Source: Deltaproteobacteria bacterium
GTDB lineage: Bacteria; Desulfobacterota; Syntrophia; Syntrophales; JAIPED01
Assembly (NCBI GenBank): GCA_021737325.1
Contig: JAIPED010000012.1
Span: 1 to 39,740 of the forward strand
Reading direction: 5' to 3'
Length of the DNA: 39,740 nt
Shown here: piece after piece, positions 16,392-24,032 of the stretch
Position numbering within the stretch: the stretch's first letter is position 1
Layout: the number at the start of each line of letters is the position of its first letter
Notes under the pieces: generated by a model
Seen by the model: only the letters and a program-made list of their open reading frames with translations
Told to the model about the DNA's origin: nothing
Database searches by the model: none
Position numbers and translations under genes: made by a program

Positions 16392-17297
16392 ATGGCGAAA
16401 AAGAATATGGAACAGTTGATGGGACTTATTGATAAAATGCCTACGGTCCCTGCCAAGGTTGGTGAATTTATATTGATGGAATTGATGGCAATTGCGGTTG
16501 CACGGGAAGTCCGCAATGACGACATTGTTTTTGCTGGCACTGGTTTACCCATGGTGGGTATCATGGCTGCAAACCTGTTGGATACCCCTAACGCAACCTT
16601 GATTTATGAATCGGGGATTTGCGACGGGAAGACCATGCATGTTCCCCTTTCGGTTGGAGATCAACGAGCAGCGAATCTGAGTTCAACCCTCGGTGGCCTG
16701 GTGGATACCTTCGGGTACTATTTGCAACAGGGTTTTGTTAGCCTTGGCTTTCTCGGAGGAGCGGCGATTGATAAGTATGGCGGGGTGAATGTTACTTCCA
16801 TCGGCGACTATTTTTCACCTTCTCACCGCTTTACGGGTTCAGGGGGCAATTCCGATATCGGAACAATGGCGCGACGAACCGCCTTCATCATTCTGCAAGA
16901 AAAGCGAAGATTTTTGGAGCGCAACGAATATACCACCACGCCCGGTTGGTGGTGCTGGGATTTCAAGACGAATGAATGGAAGCCCAAACGGGAGGTTTGG
17001 AAAAACACCCCCTATGCCAGCAGTGGTCCTGTGGCGGTTGTTACCAATATGGGGGTGTACCGCTTTGATGAAAATGGTGAAATCTATCTGGAAACCGTTC
17101 ACCCAGGTGTGACTGTAGCGCAGGTAAAGGAGAATTGTGGTTTTGACCTCAATGTTTCGCTCGTTAAAGGGGAGACGCTAGCGCCGAATTATAAGGAGCT
17201 TTTTGTTCTGCGCGAGTTTGTTGATCCTGAGCTGATATTCCTGCCGCAGAAGGTGGAATACACCAAAGCGATTCAGAGCATTATTGACGCAGGTTAA
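16392..17297 (+). CDS. CoA-transferase family I, beta subunit with catalytic Glu
   Basis: The catalytic partner of the preceding gene. Glu73 in LIYESGICDGK matches the nucleophilic glutamate of family I CoA-transferases, which forms a glutamyl-CoA thioester. GTGLPMVGIMAANLL (49-63) and FLGGAAIDKYGGVNV are further family marks. The 301 residues are slightly longer than the roughly 265 of the Acidaminococcus GctB; the extra length includes a Trp-rich segment TPGWWCWDF. The ribosome site AAAGGAGG is strong. A rho-independent terminator follows at 17308, separating this pair partly from the dehydrogenase gene. Confidence 0.87.
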   Translation: MAKKNMEQLMGLIDKMPTVPAKVGEFILMELMAIAVAREVRNDDIVFAGTGLPMVGIMAANLLDTPNATLIYESGICDGKTMHVPLSVGDQRAANLSSTLGGLVDTFGYYLQQGFVSLGFLGGAAIDKYGGVNVTSIGDYFSPSHRFTGSGGNSDIGTMARRTAFIILQEKRRFLERNEYTTTPGWWCWDFKTNEWKPKREVWKNTPYASSGPVAVVTNMGVYRFDENGEIYLETVHPGVTVAQVKENCGFDLNVSLVKGETLAPNYKELFVLREFVDPELIFLPQKVEYTKAIQSIIDAG

Positions 17298-17307
17298 ATA
17301 AGACTTG

Positions 17308-17339
17308 TGGGGAGGGGCTAACGCCGCTCCCCATTTTTT
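17308..17339 (+). terminator. Rho-independent terminator after the CoA-transferase genes
   Basis: TGGGGAG pairs with CTCCCCA, extended inside by GGC/GCC around TAAC, and is followed by T6. The next gene starts only 15 nt after it, so partial read-through is likely. Confidence 0.9.
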
Positions 17340-17354
17340 ATCTAGGAGGGATAA

Positions 17355-18515
17355 ATGATACTGGATTTAACCGAAGACCAAAGAATGATACAAGAAACGG
17401 CGAGGAATTTCGCCAAGAGTGAGTTGGAGCCCGTGGCGGGGAAACTTGACGAAGAAGGGGATCGGGCAACTTTTCTCAAAAATATCCGCTCATTGGCAGA
17501 TTTAGGGCTGATGGGGATCAACATCAAATCCGAGTACGGTGGTTCCGAAGCGGGAAGCATCGCCTTTTCCCTTGCCATCACCGAACTTGGTAAAGCTTGC
17601 GCCTCCACGGGGGTTACCGTATCCGTTAACAATATGTGCTGCGAAGTAATTCAAGCTATCGGTAATGAGGAACAAAAAAAGAAGTACATCGCCAAGATAT
17701 GCTCGGGGGAATACCCCGCGGGCGGGTTTGGCTTGACCGAAACAATGGCGGGATCAGATCCCGCGGGCATGCGTTGTAGCGCAGTGCTTGATGGCAACGA
17801 ATGGGTGCTTAACGGAAATAAAATTTTTATTACCAGCGCAGAATATGCGGGCGTGTTTGTTGTTTGGGCCGTAACGGACAAAAAAGCTCCTCGTGGCAAG
17901 GGGATTACCACTTTCTTGGTGGAAAATGGCATTAAGGGGCTCACCATTGGCAGAGCCGAGCACAAAATGGGGCAACATGCATCCAGTACCAATGAGCTGA
18001 TCTTTGAAGATTGTCGTATCCCCAAGGATGCCATGATGGGTGGCATAAACCAAGGATTTCGCACGGCTATAGGTGAATTGGCAGGTGGTCGTATAGGGAT
18101 TGGCTCGTTGGGATTGGGAATAGGGTTGGCGGCAATCGAATACGCAGCCAAGTATGCACAAGAACGGCGACAATTTGGCAAGCCTATTGCTGAATTTCAA
18201 GCAATCCAGTGGATGATAGCAGAGTCCTGCACGGAGTTAGAAGCGGCAAGATTGTTACTGATGAATGCCGCGTATCAAAAAGATCAAGGCCGTCACTTCG
18301 CCCGACAGGCATCCATGGCAAAATACTATGCTACAGAAGCGGCGGAGCGCGCCTGTTACAACGCGATACAAATTCTGGGCGGCTACGGATACACGAAAGA
18401 GTTTCCCATTGAGCGCTATGCCCGCGATGTTAGGGTAACTTCCATCTATGAGGGCACCAATCAAGTACAGCGGCACATCATCGCAATGGATATCCTTTCT
18501 TCACTGAAAAGATAA
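17355..18515 (+). CDS. Acyl-CoA dehydrogenase (short-chain type), second copy
   Basis: A 386-residue FAD-dependent dehydrogenase. Motifs run in family order: ACASTGVTVSVNNM, FGLTETMAGSDPAG at the flavin site, GQHASSTNELIFEDC, RRQFGKP, ILGGYGYTKEFP, and the catalytic Glu366 in IYEGTNQVQ. It resembles the copy at 2594-3742 but clearly diverges in sequence and in context, so it probably serves a different substrate, perhaps the acyl-CoA made by the upstream CoA-transferase. AGGAGGG precedes the ATG. A non-decarboxylating glutaryl-CoA dehydrogenase role was considered because of the glutaconate-type transferase, but no residue pattern that I can see decides it. Confidence 0.9.
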   Translation: MILDLTEDQRMIQETARNFAKSELEPVAGKLDEEGDRATFLKNIRSLADLGLMGINIKSEYGGSEAGSIAFSLAITELGKACASTGVTVSVNNMCCEVIQAIGNEEQKKKYIAKICSGEYPAGGFGLTETMAGSDPAGMRCSAVLDGNEWVLNGNKIFITSAEYAGVFVVWAVTDKKAPRGKGITTFLVENGIKGLTIGRAEHKMGQHASSTNELIFEDCRIPKDAMMGGINQGFRTAIGELAGGRIGIGSLGLGIGLAAIEYAAKYAQERRQFGKPIAEFQAIQWMIAESCTELEAARLLLMNAAYQKDQGRHFARQASMAKYYATEAAERACYNAIQILGGYGYTKEFPIERYARDVRVTSIYEGTNQVQRHIIAMDILSSLKR

Positions 18516-18603
18516 TAAGCGGAGCTTGTATTTTTCTGCCTCCGTGCCGGAAAATCTTGATGTTCTTATATCTCGGTACAACCTTTTAGGGGGGTAAACA
18601 AAA

Positions 18604-19170
18604 ATGAATAACGATGAACTGATAAATCAGATTAAACAGCGGGCGCGGAAAAATTTTTCTCTGGGGTTCAACTGCGCCGAATGTGTTTTTGAAGCAGTCA
18701 TTAGCACTATTGATACCAAGCTTCCCCCAGAAGCCCTGAAGGTAATGACGGGCTTCGGCGGTGGCATAGGTCTTTATGGAGACACCTGCGGCGCGCTTAC
18801 GGGGGCAGTTGCTGCCGTTGGTGCGGCACATGGCAGAAGCGGACTCCCCACCGCTATCGATGTAAAAGCAGTGGCAAAAGAAGCGGGGGAACAGCTATAT
18901 GGAAAGCCAGGATTATATCGTCTTTTTAATCAACTGCCCAACCGCTTTGGAGCCAAGTACGGCGGAACACTCTGCCGAGAGTTAACCATCAAATGGCAAA
19001 ATGATTGGCTATGTCGCGAACATGCACTTACCTGTCGCGAATTTATTACCGAAGCGGCGGGGATAGCGGCAGAGCTCATTTTGGCGCCCGTACAAGAAAC
19101 CTGTTCCCTACCGTGGGGAAGCAATGTCGAGAACATCAGTGATGATGACGAATGTGGCAATAAGGGGTGA
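18604..19170 (+). CDS. C_GCAxxG_C_C family probable redox protein
   Basis: A 188-residue protein with the conserved elements of the C_GCAxxG_C_C family: FNCAECVFEAV near residue 25, GFGGGIGLYGDTCGALTGA at about 50-65, and a C-terminal CREHALTCREFITEAA. The family is widespread in anaerobes and is thought to carry a redox or metal site through its cysteines; the reaction is unknown. The start follows AGGGGGG at a rather long distance. It lies alone between the acyl-CoA dehydrogenase and the pilin gene. Cys at about 121 and 137 are extra to the core motif. Confidence 0.85.
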   Translation: MNNDELINQIKQRARKNFSLGFNCAECVFEAVISTIDTKLPPEALKVMTGFGGGIGLYGDTCGALTGAVAAVGAAHGRSGLPTAIDVKAVAKEAGEQLYGKPGLYRLFNQLPNRFGAKYGGTLCRELTIKWQNDWLCREHALTCREFITEAAGIAAELILAPVQETCSLPWGSNVENISDDDECGNKG

Positions 19171-19311
19171 GGCTTAAAACCATAGAAGCCGTCGGCTTGC
19201 TAAACAGATTTGGTGGTGCTTAGTTTTCGGGATCATATGCTTCAATTTCCTTTATATGCAAAAATGACGGGGGAAATCCCCTCTATGGTTTGCCGATAGC
19301 CAAAAACGGTT

Positions 19312-19340
19312 TGACAATATGAGCAAACCTTTTGTACCAT
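19312..19340 (+). promoter_or_regulatory. Putative sigma70 promoter of pilA
   Basis: TTGACA is spaced 17 nt from TACCAT (4 of 6 matches to TATAAT), 31 nt upstream of the pilA ATG. I see no sigma54 -24/-12 pair, although pilA genes in related bacteria often use one. Confidence 0.6.
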
Positions 19341-19370
19341 GGCGCACAATGTATCGAGAGGGGGGAGTAA

Positions 19371-19733
19371 ATGCTTATTACAACCGATAAAAAAAAGGGG
19401 TTCACGCTGGTAGAATTGTTGGTCGTTATTGCTATAATTGGCATCCTTGCCGCTATAGCAGTCCCCAACTACTTATCGTACAAGAGACGAGGCGCCGACG
19501 CGGCGGCAAAGGCGGATTTGGGGAACTTACGAGTGTCCAAAATTGCCTATTTTAGCAATAACACTGCAGCCGTGGCAGAGGTTGCTACCTTAGCAAGTTA
19601 TGGCTTCGTCCCGAGTGCGGCGGTGGTAATTACCATAGCTAACGGTACAGATACCGGTTTTTCGGCAACGGCCAAGCATAACGATGGCGATACAACCTAC
19701 AACCTGTACGCTAACGGGTCGATTACGCCATAG
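19371..19733 (+). CDS. pilA: Type IV major pilin
   Basis: The structural pilin. It has a class III leader of 10 residues (MLITTDKKKG) cut before Phe, and the mature chain begins FTLVELLVVIAIIGILAAIA with the conserved Glu5. The mature protein is about 110 residues with a small globular part and no cysteine pair, so the usual disulphide loop is absent. A GGGGGAG site precedes the ATG. It has its own promoter (19312) and a terminator (19750), expected for a highly expressed gene upstream of the assembly genes. Short pilins are typical of Geobacter-like bacteria, but this one is longer than the 61-residue conductive form. Confidence 0.92.
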   Translation: MLITTDKKKGFTLVELLVVIAIIGILAAIAVPNYLSYKRRGADAAAKADLGNLRVSKIAYFSNNTAAVAEVATLASYGFVPSAAVVITIANGTDTGFSATAKHNDGDTTYNLYANGSITP

Positions 19734-19749
19734 CGGATATGAACGAATC

Positions 19750-19787
19750 AAGGGCGAGGCATTGTTATCGTCCCGCCCTTTCTTTTT
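19750..19787 (+). terminator. Rho-independent terminator after pilA
   Basis: AAGGGCG pairs with CGCCCTT over a 17-nt loop and is followed by TCTTTTT. It would let pilA be made in excess over the assembly genes downstream. Confidence 0.8.
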
Positions 19788-19802
19788 GGGAGAGATGTTT
19801 TT

Positions 19803-20099
19803 ATGTCCGTACAGAAAGTCTTTATTGCTGTTATTTGCGTAGTAGCCGTACTATTTTTAGTGGCTATTTTTTTGGGCAATAGGGGCATTCTTGATAACTA
19901 TTACCTAACGGAAAAGCTTTCTAGTAAGGAACTGGAAGCCAAAAAATTGGAGAACACGGTTGCGAAGAAGCGTGAAGAATTGCACCTTCTGAAAACGGAT
20001 CCCCGTTATATCGAGATGATTGCTCGCGCAGAGCACAACCTAGTCAAGCCGGGGGAAAAGGTGTTTTTTATAAATTGTACTCCCAGCAATGACAAATAG
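19803..20099 (+). CDS. ftsB: FtsB/DivIC-like septum formation initiator
   Basis: A 98-residue bitopic protein: a transmembrane helix at about residues 6-25, a coiled coil at about 33-66 (KLSSKELEAKKLENTVAKKREE), and the family motif DPRYIEMIARAEHNLVKPGEKVFF. FtsB with FtsL and FtsQ recruits septal peptidoglycan synthesis. It lies between pilA and pilM, 69 nt after pilA and 123 nt before pilM, an unusual site for a division gene. Ribosome site GGGAGAG. The symbol is by similarity only; a pilus-specific coiled-coil role is possible. Confidence 0.8.
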   Translation: MSVQKVFIAVICVVAVLFLVAIFLGNRGILDNYYLTEKLSSKELEAKKLENTVAKKREELHLLKTDPRYIEMIARAEHNLVKPGEKVFFINCTPSNDK

Positions 20100-20222
20100 T
20101 GTGCCAACTTTCATTCTGCGTTTCCTGAAACATATATCGGTGCCGTTGAGGCTGCGTTTTGTTGGTCATGGCTAAGGTTCCACTGTGCTGTTTTCGGTAA
20201 GCAATGGCAACAGTGTGGTGAA

Positions 20223-21182
20223 ATGAAGTTCCGCCTACCAAAAATAAATTATGATACTTCAGCGCTGGGGATTGCTCTCAAGGAGCGTTCTCTGGAGATG
20301 GCGCAGGTCGCAAAAACACCCACGGGCTATGCTGTTGAGCGACTTGTTTTTGCCGCAATTCCTCCCCAGACGATCATTGATGGAATGCTTGTAGATGAGA
20401 AGGTTTTTTCTGCCATTTTTGATCGGTTAATCGCCCAGATAGCAAGCAATAACCATCACAATGTAGTGCTTTGCATTCCTGGTTCATCTGCTTTTGTTAA
20501 GCGAATTCTCTTTCCCGCTCCTTCTCGGGAGGAGGTTACCAAGATTCTCCGCGAAGACTTCAACATGTATTTTCCCTTTTCCAGCCATAGTGAAGTCTAT
20601 TTTGATATTGCCGAGATGGGAAAGGGACCTTCAGACCATTTGGAAGTCCTTGTCGTTGCTTGCAAAAAACGAACGATTGATAGCTACTTGGAGGTAATAC
20701 AAGATCTCGGCATTAACCCTATGGCTGTTGATGTCGCTTTTTTTGCCCTCCAAAATCTTTTTGAAACGGTAAATGGGAGGACTGATGTTATTAATATGCT
20801 TGTGGATATCGGATACCCTGAAGTTAACATCAATGTCGTAAAACACGGCATTTCTTTGTTTACCCAGGATATCTTCTTGCCGGAGAGCGTCAATCCCGCC
20901 CATTTTTTAGGAGAGGAAATAGAGCGCGCCATAGTTTACTACGATTCACTAGCCAAGGGGCTCGGTATAGAATGTGGGATCCTAAGCGGCGAGATGGCCT
21001 CGCAAGCTTTATTGGAACATTTGCAAGAAAGGCTACCAGTTCCCCTTCGCCTACTAGAAACATTTCACCATCGGGTGTTGCGGAAAAAAGAAGCCTTTTG
21101 CAAAGCAACAAACACGGAGCTGGCGGGGAAAATGGCTTTGTGTATTGGTGCTGCCATCGGGTTGCTGGAAGCAAATGATTAA
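20223..21182 (+). CDS. pilM: Type IV pilus inner-membrane platform protein PilM
   Basis: PilM is an actin-like cytoplasmic protein that binds the N-terminal tail of PilN and forms the inner-membrane alignment complex. The 319 residues begin with the beta-strand LGIALKERSLEMAQVAKTP and contain the pilM-type VVLCIPGSSAFVKRILFPAPSREEV, MLVDIGYPEVNINVVKHG and a C-terminal CIGAAIGLLE. It is at the short end of the family (about 320-350). Its stop overlaps the ATG of the interrupted pilN by 8 nt. Order pilM-N-O-P-Q is canonical. Confidence 0.9.
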   Translation: MKFRLPKINYDTSALGIALKERSLEMAQVAKTPTGYAVERLVFAAIPPQTIIDGMLVDEKVFSAIFDRLIAQIASNNHHNVVLCIPGSSAFVKRILFPAPSREEVTKILREDFNMYFPFSSHSEVYFDIAEMGKGPSDHLEVLVVACKKRTIDSYLEVIQDLGINPMAVDVAFFALQNLFETVNGRTDVINMLVDIGYPEVNINVVKHGISLFTQDIFLPESVNPAHFLGEEIERAIVYYDSLAKGLGIECGILSGEMASQALLEHLQERLPVPLRLLETFHHRVLRKKEAFCKATNTELAGKMALCIGAAIGLLEAND

Positions 21183-21738
21183 AATTAACCTGTTAAGGGA
21201 TCATTAAAAAAAGAAAAAAGCTCGCCCTGCGCCTAAGAAGAGCTCGTCGCGGGTCCTGGTTTATCTTCCCTATGTCGTTCTGTCTTTGGCAGCGCTCTTA
21301 TACGGGATCTCCTCATGGGAATTGGATTACCGAAAAAGAACCATAGAGTTGCTAAATGAAAGAATCGCTTTTCTGGATAGCACAAATAAAAAAATTCTTA
21401 TTGCTAAGCGGGTCGAGATGAAATTCCAGATAGCGGAATTCGTTAAAGAAGTGCTTGTGCGCAAATCCTCGGGAACGATTGAGACGACAAGAAGGATTGT
21501 GGCTGCGCTAGAACCAACCACGATATGGCTGGAAAGAGTCAGCGTTGGTCCTCAAGAGGTCATCATTTCTGGATTTGCCCACAAAGCACAAGAAATACCC
21601 ACCTACATAAAAAATCTGAAAAGAAACGAAGACTTATTCAAGCAAGTTACCCTCGTGTCTATCAAGCAAGCCGCCAGTAAGGATGGTAAAATCCACGGGT
21701 TGTTAATAAAATGTGAGAGAAGAGGCCCCTCCAGATGA
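21175..21738 (+). pseudogene. pilN: pilN interrupted by an in-frame TAA at codon 11
   Basis: PilN links PilM to PilO in the inner membrane. An ATG at 21175, overlapping the pilM stop, opens MIKINLLRDH, the canonical PilN N-terminus. The next codon is TAA (21205-21207). The very same frame then continues KKKKARPAPKK, a transmembrane helix (VLVYLPYVVLSLAALLYG) and the PilN periplasmic domain to 21738, giving 188 codons, the normal length. No frameshift is needed, only one base change in a Lys, Gln or Glu-type codon. Downstream starts (TTG 21286) lack a ribosome site and would lose the INLL motif that binds PilM. It ends in an ATGA overlap with pilO. Confidence 0.85.
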
Positions 21739-22310
21739 AGGTGACCTTCAAAAATATTAAGGAAAAGCATGCGGGGAAGTTTTTACCAGGGGGGGTACTT
21801 CTCCTCGCGCTGTACATCGCTTGTCTTGCCGCAGATAATTTTTGGAAGGCACAATCGCTTGGTCAAGACATCGCCTCGCGGCAACAAATTATTTTGATGG
21901 GAGAAAGAAAGATTGCCCAAACAGCCGTTGCTTCCTTGTTGCAGGAGGAAGGTTCCCTGCGCATTGCCCAGGTTGAAGAAATACCCTCTTTGCAGAAGGG
22001 CTTACTTAACGCTCTTTCCGCAATAGGTGATCTGGAGTTGCGTTCTTGGGAGACAATTCCGCCAGTAAATCCCAAATCGCTACTTGCCTTGGGAGACAGC
22101 ACTGTTGTGGAAAATTATTTGCGCATTACCACCGTAGGTAGTTTTGAAAAAAACAAAGCATTTTGGGAAGTTATTGATACAATCAGCCTGGCTCATGAGG
22201 TTGAATCCCTTCTTTTGGAGGGTGTTGTAGCAGAAGGGAATAGGGTGGATATTGGGATGACGCTGGTTCTCAAGTTATTTGTTTTGATGGAGAATAAAAA
22301 TGGTTCGTAA
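21735..22310 (+). CDS. pilO: Type IV pilus inner-membrane protein PilO
   Basis: PilO pairs with PilN through periplasmic coiled coils and a ferredoxin-like fold. The 191 residues have a short cytoplasmic start, one transmembrane helix at about 17-36 (LPGGVLLLALYIACLAADNF), a coiled region at about 40-70, and an alpha/beta domain ending VLKLFVLMENKN. Sequence identity in this family is low; position between pilN and pilP and the topology carry the assignment. It overlaps pilN by 4 nt and pilP by 11 nt. Confidence 0.82.
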   Translation: MKVTFKNIKEKHAGKFLPGGVLLLALYIACLAADNFWKAQSLGQDIASRQQIILMGERKIAQTAVASLLQEEGSLRIAQVEEIPSLQKGLLNALSAIGDLELRSWETIPPVNPKSLLALGDSTVVENYLRITTVGSFEKNKAFWEVIDTISLAHEVESLLLEGVVAEGNRVDIGMTLVLKLFVLMENKNGS

Positions 22311-22698
22311 CAGATTGTGGTTCCCGCTGTTAGTTGTAGTTGTTTCATTTATTATCGCTTTTTCTGCCCTCGCCCGTGATCCCTTCGCACCCCAACTAAA
22401 AACTCAATCAGCCAAGGATTATACGGCGGCTAACCATAACGCTTCGCTAAGAGATTTTGACATTCAACATACCGCCGTTTTGGGGATTGCGATACGAGAG
22501 AATAACACGGTTGTGATGCTACACGATAACATAACAGGAGCCTCTCTTCCTGCCCGGCGAGGGAGTTTGATCGGGACCAAGGGGCATAGGATTACGGAAA
22601 TTCACGATAATCAAGTTGTGATTAGCGCCGAAAAACCTGCGAGACAGGGAAAAAACACCTTCGTGCTGTCGATAGGAAAGAAAGGGGATAACCCATGA
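22300..22698 (+). CDS. pilP: Type IV pilus assembly protein PilP
   Basis: PilP connects PilN/O to the secretin. The 132 residues have an N-terminal hydrophobic helix (8-26), then the family hallmark RDPFAPQ directly after it, and a beta-rich domain whose core reads TAVLGIAIRENNTVVMLHD and GSLIGTKGHRITEIHDNQVVIS, the HQ-domain pattern. There is no lipobox cysteine, so it is not the usual lipoprotein and is probably anchored by its uncleaved or cleaved signal helix. The order and the overlap with pilQ (ATGA) support the call. Confidence 0.87.
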   Translation: MVRNRLWFPLLVVVVSFIIAFSALARDPFAPQLKTQSAKDYTAANHNASLRDFDIQHTAVLGIAIRENNTVVMLHDNITGASLPARRGSLIGTKGHRITEIHDNQVVISAEKPARQGKNTFVLSIGKKGDNP

Positions 22699-24020
22699 AA
22701 AACCATCACGCAAAAAAAATTGCTCCCCATTTTATCCTCTGTTTGTTGACGGTGCTCTTTTTTCACCATAGCGCCTTGCACGCGGAATCGGAGAATATCG
22801 CCAAAAATGCAACCCACCCAAGGGTGGAGTTTTCTAGTTCCGAGAATATTTCTTTAGATATTAGCAACATGGACATCAAATCAGCAATTTGGCTAATTGC
22901 GGAAATAAGCCAGCAAAACATCGTTTATAATAATGAAATCGGGGGAACCGTTTCCGCCAAGCTTACTGATGTCCATTGGCGCTCGGCGCTCAAAACCGTT
23001 GCGAAGCTCGTCGGCTTAGTTGTCGTGGAGGGGGAAGGAGTCACTTCCGTAACCACAGTTGACCGATTGCTAAAGAGTAATGAGGAAAAACGGCACCTTG
23101 AAAAAGGACTCTGGGAAGCGGAGGTTGCTAAAAAGGAAAGGGAACAAGGAGTGCTTGCCGCAAGAGGCAAGCTACAACAGGTAACGATAGAAGCCAAGAT
23201 CGTGGAGGTTTCCGACGATTTTGCCCGCTCGCTAGGAATTCGTTGGGGAGGCTCATTAAGGGGTACGGGGCAATACCCCTCTCAGCTTGTCGCGGGCACA
23301 AACCCCCCAACAAACCGTTTAGTTAGCGCGGCGTATCCCGATGGAATTGCGTTTGTTGATGCCTCAGGAAAATCCCTCTCAATGGCGCCCGTTAACTTTC
23401 CCTCCTCTCTTGCTTCTCCCACCTTGGGGTTTGTCATCGGCGGCTCCAACGCCGTTTTAGAAGCACAGCTACAAGCTTTGGAAACTAACAGCCAAGGCAG
23501 AATAATATCCTCTCCGCGAATTACAACCATTGACAATGTTAAGGCCACCATTTCGCAGGGGGAAGAAATTCCGTATGTAACTCCCGGCACTTCAACAACC
23601 CCTGCCTCGGTTAACTTCAAGCAAGCGCTATTAAAGCTGGAGGTAAAACCGTCAATAACGGCGGAAGGAAAGATAGCCCTAGAGGTATTGGCAACCAACG
23701 ATTGGCCAAACTACAGCAAGGCAACAGCGCTAACGAACTATGTTCCGCCAATAAGCACCAGCATGATAGAATCGAAGGTTGTTATCAACGATGGCGATAC
23801 GCTGGTAATCGGAGGAATACATAAAAGTAGCAATTCGACAGGAGTTAGCGGTGTTCCCTTCCTCCAAAAAATTCCCCTGATCGGCTGGTTCTTCAAATCC
23901 GAAGATGTAAGCAATGCACATAAACAGCTACTTGTCTTTGTTACTCCTCGTATCGTTCCCGAAGAAAAATCGGTGCTGACTAAGGAAGAAGAGCGATTAT
24001 GGAAAATGAATGCCCGCTAA
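22695..24020 (+). CDS. pilQ: Type IV pilus secretin PilQ, compact form
   Basis: PilQ forms the outer-membrane pore. The 441 residues are far shorter than the usual 600-900. After a signal peptide (about 1-30) comes one STN/N0-like domain at about 50-125 (ISLDISNMDIKSAIWLIAEIS), a charged linker at about 130-155, then the secretin domain from about 157 (VTIEAKIVEVSDDFARSLGI). It ends with the signature VIGGIHKSSN...VPFLQKIPLIGWFF and LLVFVTPRIV. The N-terminal AMIN domains that bind peptidoglycan in most PilQ proteins are absent, as are extra N1 repeats. It ends 12 nt from the convergent pilX-like gene. Confidence 0.9.
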   Translation: MKNHHAKKIAPHFILCLLTVLFFHHSALHAESENIAKNATHPRVEFSSSENISLDISNMDIKSAIWLIAEISQQNIVYNNEIGGTVSAKLTDVHWRSALKTVAKLVGLVVVEGEGVTSVTTVDRLLKSNEEKRHLEKGLWEAEVAKKEREQGVLAARGKLQQVTIEAKIVEVSDDFARSLGIRWGGSLRGTGQYPSQLVAGTNPPTNRLVSAAYPDGIAFVDASGKSLSMAPVNFPSSLASPTLGFVIGGSNAVLEAQLQALETNSQGRIISSPRITTIDNVKATISQGEEIPYVTPGTSTTPASVNFKQALLKLEVKPSITAEGKIALEVLATNDWPNYSKATALTNYVPPISTSMIESKVVINDGDTLVIGGIHKSSNSTGVSGVPFLQKIPLIGWFFKSEDVSNAHKQLLVFVTPRIVPEEKSVLTKEEERLWKMNAR

Positions 24021-24032
24021 TTGTGCTTAACT

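Noticed and set aside
19312-19370. Sigma54 promoter for pilA
   Set aside because: No TGGCAC-N5-TTGC pair is present; the TTGACA/TACCAT pair fits sigma70 instead.
21205-21207. Stop-codon reassignment explaining TAA in pilN
   Set aside because: Other genes in the window end normally at TAA, including purL, pilM and the endonuclease gene, so a changed code is unlikely.
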